Source: JANXQE01 sp035651635
GTDB taxonomy: Bacteria; Verrucomicrobiota; Verrucomicrobiia; Limisphaerales; UBA8199
Length of the DNA: 11,932 bases
NCBI GenBank assembly: GCA_035651635.1
Contig: DASRFK010000159.1
Span: 1-11,932 of the forward strand
Direction of reading: 5' to 3'
The position numbers were made by a program, and so were the translations under genes. The stretch's first letter is position 1; each line of letters begins with the position of its first letter. The notes under the pieces were generated by a model. It ran no database searches, was not told where the DNA came from, and was given only the letters and a program-made list of their open reading frames with translations. Positions 7,790 to 11,932 of this stretch are shown here, in pieces.

Positions 7790-8212
7790 ATGAAGACGAC
7801 ACCATTTGGGAACGAATCTATCGACAATGCCAAGGAGCAACTGCGGCGGGGGCGTGGGTTGGCGGGTTCGGCGCGACGATCACCTCCCGAGGCGGCGGTT
7901 CAATGCGCGACGCCAACCCGCTCGGCCAGCGCCCGTCGAAGAGCTGAGCGCGAGCGAGCGGTCGCACGGGTTGCGGCCAAAGTCGATGTCGGGTTTGGCA
8001 ACACTCTCTTCATCCGCGGAGAAGGCGCGGGATTAAGCTGGGACCAGGGCCAGCCGCTCGAATGCGTGGATAGTTTAACCTGGATGTGGTCAGCCAAACG
8101 CAAGGGCGAGCCCGTGACGTTCAAACTGCTGATTAACGATCAGCTCTGGTGCCGCGGCGCCAACATGACCGTCGCGCCCGGCGCTCAGTTCGAGGTCGCG
8201 CCGGCATTTTGA
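7790..8212 (+). CDS. Small protein with C-terminal VDVGFGN beta-domain (CBM20/48-like?)
   Basis: The C-terminal 77 residues (about 64-140) look strongly conserved: AKVDVGFGNTLFIRGEGAGL, then SWDQGQPLECVD, TWMWS, FKLLINDQLWCRGANMTVAPG and FEVAPAF. I recall this pattern in small uncharacterised Verrucomicrobiota proteins. The order of a VFIRG-type strand, a Trp in LSWDQG, a W-x-W strand, an FKLLINDQLW strand and a final V-x-P-x-F resembles the strand order of starch-binding CBM20/CBM48 sandwiches; this is inference. Residues 1-60 are arginine/alanine-rich and unconserved-looking, with no signal peptide, so the protein is probably cytosolic. The start is uncertain: ATG at 7790 (MKTTPFGNES) is chosen, a TTG at 7703 is possible, and a frameshift in the basic linker cannot be excluded. 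The gene converges on the GH51 gene with an 18-base gap. Confidence 0.65.
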   Translation: MKTTPFGNESIDNAKEQLRRGRGLAGSARRSPPEAAVQCATPTRSASARRRAERERAVARVAAKVDVGFGNTLFIRGEGAGLSWDQGQPLECVDSLTWMWSAKRKGEPVTFKLLINDQLWCRGANMTVAPGAQFEVAPAF

Positions 8213-8220
8213 ACCGGCGC
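8198..8220. terminator. GC hairpin across the stop codon, possible bidirectional terminator
   Basis: GCGCCGG (8198-8204) and CCGGCGC (8214-8220) form a perfect seven-base stem with a nine-base loop that contains the TGA stop of the plus-strand gene. It lies in the 18-base gap between two convergent genes, where termination is expected in both directions. No T-tract follows on either strand, so intrinsic termination would be weak; the hairpin may instead protect the 3' ends. Confidence 0.4.
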
Positions 8221-8230
8221 ACCCCAGGCG

Positions 8231-10639
8231 TTATTGAACGGGCAAGCGCAAAACCGTTACTGAGTTGCCGGGAAAATCATACGAAAACTCCCCTCCCGGG
8301 ATTGGCAAAGCGCTGGTTTTCGGAGCGACTCGCTCGGGCTGCTCCAGCGAATTCTCATCTTCGGGCTTATCCGAGCTGAGGACGGTCGCGTGGCCGGTCC
8401 GGGCCAGGATCGCGCCGGTGAACTTAAGCATCGTCTTCTCAGGTTCCGGTGAAGCGTTGACGACCTTGAGAATAATCTCACGGCCTCCCTTGGTGCGGCT
8501 GGCAACAGCATAAAGCGATTGGGTGCGCGGATAGGTCACGTCGTGCACCAGCGAGCCGTCGAGGTAGCACTTAACTCCTGTCGCGCCCGCCTCGATGCGG
8601 ATGTCATACCACCTGCCCGTCTCGATGCTGCCAGAGACGTCATTGGCGAAAACTCCATCCATTTCGATCGCGTGCCGGGTATTATCCCAACCGCCAATGT
8701 TCCACCAGCACTTGGCTTGTTCGTCTTGAACCAGGAAAGGAATGAGAAAGCCCTCGCGTCCACCGAGCTTGCGTGCTTTGAGCGTGTAGGTGTAATTGCT
8801 CCAACGCTTGTCACCGGCGAAAGCACGAATGTTTTCGCCCAGGTCCTGCTGGTGTAACGTCCCGTCCTGGACCGACCAGTCGCCACCGAGAAACCGCCAA
8901 CCGTTGGTCCCGGACGCGAAGTCGCAGCGGAACAAGCTCTGTCCGTCCCGTGTCACTTCGAGGTCCTTGAACTCCGCCTGTGTGCGCCAGGTTCCAACGC
9001 CAACGGAACCGCGTCTCGGCGCCGGGGCGATCTCATTGGAGGCGATCTCCAGGGGCAAAACAGCCTCGCCGCGATTTTCGCTGAACATTTTCTGCACGTA
9101 ATAGCTCGGTAGGCCGTAGACCCGCGAGCTATCGAAATCGATCAGGTCCGGATTCCATTTTTTATAATTCACATTCGCGAAAAGCGGGGCGTAGGATGCC
9201 ATCAGCACCACGTCGGAATTTCGTTCCAAGCCGGTCATAAACGCCGCCTCCCCGACTGCCGCCCGCAAGTTCCCTTGCCCGCAACCCTGCGTGACGGCGT
9301 ACTCACCGACGTACACCTTGCGGCCGCTGCGGTCGTACGAATCGTACTTGCTCGCGTTGTGCATGAAAAACTCCGGTGTCGAGTAGTAATGCTCATCGAC
9401 GATTTCCACCGGCCGGTTATTGGGCCAGCCGCCCCATTCGTTCGCAATCAGGTGCATCTCCGGGTATTTGGCTTTGATCGCGTCGTAGAATAAGGCGTAG
9501 CGCTCCTGGTATCGCGGGCCGCCGTTTTCGTTGCCGATTTCCAGGTACTTCAAATGGAACGGCGCCGGGTGATGGTTCCGCGCCCGGAGTGCGCCCCATT
9601 GGCTGGTCACCGGGCCGTTGGCGTATTCAATGGCGTCGAGCGCGTCCTGTACGAACTCAGACATTTTTTCCAAAGGCACGACTTCCTTGTGAGACATGCC
9701 ACAATTGATCACGAACAGCGGTTCGGCACCCAAATCTTCACACAACTGGAGATATTCATGATAACCGATTCCGTGCGTGGCGTGGTATTGCCAGATATTA
9801 TACTGGGTGCGGCGCTCGGACGGGTCCCCCACCGTTTGTTTCCAGCGATACGCCAGGTCCATGGTATCTCCTTCAACCCAGCAGCCCCCGGGAAATCGCA
9901 TGAACGACGGATCAAGTCCCTTCAGCATTTGCGCCAGGTCCCGCCGCAAACCGTTCGGACGATTTTTCCAGGTGCGCGCAGGAAAAACAGACACCATATC
10001 GAGAAAGAATGTGCCAGGCTGGCTGGTGGTGATCGCCAGGCGCGCCTGCGGGTCTGATTTGCTCGGCTTCAACTTGAATTGCCATCGTTTCCACTCGGAA
10101 CCCAAAGTCCCGGTTTTCGCCTGGGCGTACATTTCGCCATCTTTGCTTTCGAGTGAAACGCTTAAGCGGCCGGCCTGGACGTCCTGGCCGCGGGCAAAGA
10201 ACGAGACCTCGTACGTCTCCCCTTGCGTGAGCCCCATCCCCCAAAATCCTGAATTGATTACTCCGGCCCGTCCGGAAGCCATGCTCTTAACTTCGACTTT
10301 CAGCGCGCGAGGATTTTTCGGCGTGACCGGATGCGCCGAGTCGATGGACAGACCAATGTCATGGCCAAGGGCTTCCCAATGCTCCGCCGTGTCGGAATCT
10401 TCGAAGTTGCGATTGCGCACCATCTCGGCGTATAGCCCGCCGTCCGCTGAGCAATTGATGTCCTCGAAGAAAATGCCATACAGGGTAGGACTAATAGCGT
10501 GACCAGGTTTGTCCGCAAATACAGTGAGCGTGGCCGTGGCTGCCTGAAGCTGGAACACACCGGGATAGTGGAAGGCCAAAAGCAGCAACAGAGTCGGCCA
10601 CCAAAGGCGCGGCGAGTACTCACCAAAGTGCGATTTCAT
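8231..10639 (-). CDS. Secreted GH51 alpha-L-arabinofuranosidase with inserted lectin-like module
   Basis: This 802-residue enzyme is predicted to release terminal alpha-L-arabinofuranose from arabinan, arabinoxylan or arabinogalactan, with retention. After a signal peptide (hydrophobic 13-33, cleavage near LQA-AT) comes ISPTLYGIFFEDINCSADGGLYAEM, typical of GH51. A CBM4/9-like segment (about 80-220) follows, then the TIM barrel with acid/base Glu371 in LEIGNENGG and nucleophile Glu446 in VYVGEYAV. Within the C-terminal arabinofuranosidase domain, residues about 550-705 (LFRCDFASGTNGWRFLGGDW ... GRWYDIRIEAGATGVKCYLDG) form a concanavalin-like (LamG/DUF1080-type) insertion. The protein ends with a beta-sandwich strand, SVTVLRLPV. 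The start has no Shine-Dalgarno. It is separated from the GH127/GH146 genes by about 3 kb, so it is a separate transcription unit on the same theme. Confidence 0.93.
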   Translation of the reverse strand: MKSHFGEYSPRLWWPTLLLLLAFHYPGVFQLQAATATLTVFADKPGHAISPTLYGIFFEDINCSADGGLYAEMVRNRNFEDSDTAEHWEALGHDIGLSIDSAHPVTPKNPRALKVEVKSMASGRAGVINSGFWGMGLTQGETYEVSFFARGQDVQAGRLSVSLESKDGEMYAQAKTGTLGSEWKRWQFKLKPSKSDPQARLAITTSQPGTFFLDMVSVFPARTWKNRPNGLRRDLAQMLKGLDPSFMRFPGGCWVEGDTMDLAYRWKQTVGDPSERRTQYNIWQYHATHGIGYHEYLQLCEDLGAEPLFVINCGMSHKEVVPLEKMSEFVQDALDAIEYANGPVTSQWGALRARNHHPAPFHLKYLEIGNENGGPRYQERYALFYDAIKAKYPEMHLIANEWGGWPNNRPVEIVDEHYYSTPEFFMHNASKYDSYDRSGRKVYVGEYAVTQGCGQGNLRAAVGEAAFMTGLERNSDVVLMASYAPLFANVNYKKWNPDLIDFDSSRVYGLPSYYVQKMFSENRGEAVLPLEIASNEIAPAPRRGSVGVGTWRTQAEFKDLEVTRDGQSLFRCDFASGTNGWRFLGGDWSVQDGTLHQQDLGENIRAFAGDKRWSNYTYTLKARKLGGREGFLIPFLVQDEQAKCWWNIGGWDNTRHAIEMDGVFANDVSGSIETGRWYDIRIEAGATGVKCYLDGSLVHDVTYPRTQSLYAVASRTKGGREIILKVVNASPEPEKTMLKFTGAILARTGHATVLSSDKPEDENSLEQPERVAPKTSALPIPGGEFSYDFPGNSVTVLRLPVQ

Positions 10640-10660
10640 CGGAGGTGCGGAATTAATTAA

Positions 10661-10699
10661 TTAACTTTGCTAGTTAAATGAGGCCCCCGGGACAGTCAA
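10661..10699 (-). promoter_or_regulatory. Candidate promoter and operator for the GH51 gene
   Basis: On the minus strand TTGACT (10699-10694) lies 16 bases before TTAACT (10677-10672), about 33 bases upstream of the GH51 ATG. The -10-like hexamer is itself one arm of a perfect inverted repeat, TTAACT-N5-AGTTAA (10661-10677), set in an AT-rich patch with TTAATTAATTAA. An operator overlapping the -10 would suit repression of the hydrolase, but no cognate regulator gene is recognisable next to it. Confidence 0.35.
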
Positions 10700-10732
10700 G
10701 TCGGAAAGGTGTCCCCTGCACTTTCATCCGGG

Positions 10733-10785
10733 TTGTCCGGCGAGCGCACACCCAGTAGACTCCCAGAGACAACCCATAAGGAAAG
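10733..10785 (+). promoter_or_regulatory. Candidate promoter and ribosome binding site for the DUF4177-like gene
   Basis: TTGTCC (10733-10738) and TAGACT (10756-10761) are spaced by 17 bases, each matching four of six consensus positions. AAGGAAAG at 10778-10785 is a good Shine-Dalgarno a few bases before the ATG at 10791. It is the clearest ribosome binding site in the window; the promoter call is weaker. Confidence 0.4.
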
Positions 10786-10790
10786 AACCA

Positions 10791-11108
10791 ATGAAAAAAC
10801 TGATTATCCTGGCAGCACTGCTCGGCGCAATTTTGCTCTGCAATATCTGGCGCGGAGCGGCCCAAAATTCAGGCGCCGCCGCCAAGTACGAATACGCCAT
10901 TGTTAAATGGGATGGGCCGGACCGGCTCTTCTTCAATTTGCCCGATCGCTTCGAGATGACACATATCACTAAGTCCGGCGTAAAAATCCCCGGAGATGCG
11001 CAGGAAGAGGAATGGTGCCTGGCCTACGCCGCGAACAAGATGGCCGCCGAAGGATGGGAACCGGTAAACCTGGACTCTCGGCGACTGGTCTTCCGTCGGG
11101 CCAAGTGA
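10791..11108 (+). CDS. Small exported DUF4177-like protein
   Basis: The 105-residue product begins MKKLIILAALLGAILLCNIW and is cleaved probably after GAAQ or nearby, so it is exported. The mature part starts KYEYAIVKWDG and ends AANKMAAEGWEPVNLDSRRLVFRRAK. The pattern of an opening YEY-x-hydrophobic strand, a helix with N-x-x-A-x-E-G-W and a final FRR strand is that of DUF4177-type mini-domains, although the middle insert (LPDRFEMTHITKSGVKIPGD) is longer than usual. No function is known for the family. It stands alone, transcribed divergently from GH51, with its own ribosome binding site, and lies 100 bases before the HTH regulator on the same strand. Co-transcription with that regulator is possible, but a separate promoter is visible for the latter. 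Confidence 0.75.
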   Translation: MKKLIILAALLGAILLCNIWRGAAQNSGAAAKYEYAIVKWDGPDRLFFNLPDRFEMTHITKSGVKIPGDAQEEEWCLAYAANKMAAEGWEPVNLDSRRLVFRRAK

Positions 11109-11123
11109 GATTCGATGGCCCTG

Positions 11124-11151
11124 TTGCAAAACAATTTCCCCGGGCTATGAT
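11124..11151 (+). promoter_or_regulatory. Candidate sigma70-like promoter for the tandem HTH gene
   Basis: TTGCAA (11124-11129, four of six) and TATGAT (11146-11151, five of six) are separated by 16 bases. A transcript starting near 11158 would have a leader of about 50 bases. Three CGTTC pentamers lie in that leader (11179, 11189, 11197). No Shine-Dalgarno is seen before the ATG at 11209. Confidence 0.45.
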
Positions 11152-11208
11152 TTAGTACGGGCTTCGTGGTAATTCGAACGTTCAGTACCGTTCAAGCGTT
11201 CTGATCGT

Positions 11209-11793
11209 ATGCCAGCCAGGTCTAATGCCGAAATTCGGGCGGCACTCCGCAATCAGAGCCGGGTACGTGTAGCTATCGCGACGGGAGTTCACGGCAAAGG
11301 CATCAAGCTGCTGATCGGCGCGCCACCCCGCCGGGTCATTGGGCAGTCGCCGGTCTCCACTCAGTCCGCTCGACGGCTGACTGGGCGCGAAATCCAAGTC
11401 CTGCGCTTCATTGCCAAAGGTCTGCACAATCGGCAGATCGCCCATCGAATCCAGCGCTCGATCAAAACAGTCGAAAAGCATCGGCAAAGTCTGCATACCA
11501 AGCTCAGCACCCATGAAGTTGCGGGGTTAACCCGCCACGCGCTGGCCATGGGCCTCATGGGCCGATCCCCTCGAGCACGGCGCCGGCTGGATGATCGAGC
11601 CAAGCTGCTGACGCCCCGCGAACTGGAGGTTCTCCGGCTGGTCGCCCAGGGCTCGGGCAACAAATGGATTGCCAGCGAACTGCAACGGTCCATCAAAACT
11701 GTCGACCATCACCGCGAGAACATCATGAAGAAACTGGGGATTCATGAAGTGGCCGGCTTAACTTCATACGCCGTTTCATTGGGATTGCTGTAA
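11209..11793 (+). CDS. HTH-only regulator with two tandem LuxR-type DNA-binding domains
   Basis: The 194-residue protein contains two GerE/LuxR helix-turn-helix domains: residues 57-116 (LTGREIQVLRFIAKG...RSIKTVEKHRQSLHTKL) and 134-193 (LTPRELEVLRLVAQG...RSIKTVDHHRENIMKKL). I count about 33 of 60 identical positions between them, including the recognition-helix core QRSIKTV and the HEVAGLT turn, so they arose by internal duplication. A 17-residue arginine-rich linker joins them. The first 56 residues show no receiver, autoinducer or PAS domain. LuxR-type domains normally dimerise on inverted sites; two in one chain could bind as an intramolecular pair. Nothing in the sequence shows its targets or input signal. 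The start is the only in-frame ATG before the first domain. Confidence 0.85.
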   Translation: MPARSNAEIRAALRNQSRVRVAIATGVHGKGIKLLIGAPPRRVIGQSPVSTQSARRLTGREIQVLRFIAKGLHNRQIAHRIQRSIKTVEKHRQSLHTKLSTHEVAGLTRHALAMGLMGRSPRARRRLDDRAKLLTPRELEVLRLVAQGSGNKWIASELQRSIKTVDHHRENIMKKLGIHEVAGLTSYAVSLGLL

Positions 11794-11798
11794 CCGCC

Positions 11799-11823
11799 CC
11801 GGCGCGCGGACTTCCCAGTCCGC
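11799..11823. repeat. REP-like palindromic element, copy 1
   Basis: A 25-base unit beginning CCGGCGCGCGG contains the perfect hairpin GCGGACT-TCCC-AGTCCGC (11806-11823). It starts five bases after the stop of the HTH gene and may also act as its transcript 3' end. The same 25 bases recur exactly at 11908-11932. Confidence 0.75.
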
Positions 11824-11887
11824 AGCGATCCGCGTACCCAACCAGGCCGGAGCATGGTTTAGCGTAGGCCGGTGTTCGCCCGTTCCT

Positions 11888-11904
11888 GCGGGCAGAATGC
11901 CCGC
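11888..11904. repeat. REP-like hairpin of a second sequence type
   Basis: GCGGGCA-GAA-TGCCCGC is a perfect seven-base stem with a three-base loop. It sits three bases before copy 2 of the 25-base unit, so the array consists of at least two hairpin types placed side by side. Confidence 0.6.
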
Positions 11905-11907
11905 GCG

Positions 11908-11932
11908 CCGGCGCGCGGACTTCCCAGTCCGC
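11908..11932. repeat. REP-like palindromic element, copy 2 (at window edge)
   Basis: This is an exact 25-base copy of 11799-11823 in the same orientation, 109 bases downstream, with hairpin arms at 11915-11921 and 11926-11932. It reaches the last base of the window, so the array probably continues. Confidence 0.75.

Noticed and set aside
9777..10502. 241-codon plus-strand open frame
   Set aside because: It is antisense to the GH51 gene and shows no domain pattern.
10689..10715. GGGACA...TGTCCC hairpin in the GH51/DUF4177 intergenic region
   Set aside because: Six-base stem with a 15-base loop and no T-tract between divergent genes, where no terminator is expected; likely chance.
1..11932. 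CRISPR arrays, tRNA or rRNA genes, transposases
   Set aside because: I saw no regularly spaced repeat array, cloverleaf-like sequence, rRNA segment or transposase-like protein in any part of the window.

Overview
The window looks like chromosomal DNA of a soil- or sediment-type member of the Verrucomicrobiota (Pedosphaera/Limisphaerales-like). This is an inference. It rests on moderately high GC, weak or absent Shine-Dalgarno sites, a Tat-exported Gfo/Idh/MocA oxidoreductase, several large secreted glycoside hydrolases, a small protein with a VDVGFGNTLFIRG motif that I associate with this phylum from memory, and REP-like GC-rich hairpins.

Layout, left to right. (1) 1-181 (-): N-terminal 60 codons of a PilB/GspE-type secretion or pilus ATPase, running off the left edge. 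(2) 266-5037 (-): two overlapping genes for secreted DUF1680-type beta-L-arabinofuranosidases, GH146-like first and GH127 second, joined by an ATGA stop/start overlap. (3) 5112-5579 (-): a small membrane protein with a cytosolic CxxC...CxxC mini-domain, ending in a good intrinsic terminator. (4) 5779-7257 (-): Tat-exported Gfo/Idh/MocA oxidoreductase. (5) 7375-7599 (-): a possible tiny protein with a shortened version of the same cysteine mini-domain. (6) 7790-8212 (+): a small protein with a conserved C-terminal beta-rich domain that resembles a CBM20/48-type sandwich. (7) 8231-10639 (-): secreted GH51 alpha-L-arabinofuranosidase carrying an inserted lectin-like module. (8) 10791-11108 (+): small exported DUF4177-like protein. 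(9) 11209-11793 (+): a regulator made of two LuxR-type HTH domains with no receiver. (10) 11799-11932: REP-like palindromes.

The coherent theme is release of L-arabinofuranose from plant cell-wall material. GH51 would remove alpha-linked residues, and the GH146/GH127 pair beta-linked residues such as those on hydroxyproline-rich glycoproteins or pectic side chains. All three enzymes carry export signals. No transporter or intracellular arabinose pathway gene lies in the window, so uptake and catabolism must be encoded elsewhere. The oxidoreductase may act on a sugar in the periplasm, but its substrate cannot be read from sequence. The least explained items are the paired cysteine mini-domain proteins, the HTH-only tandem regulator and the VDVGFGN protein.
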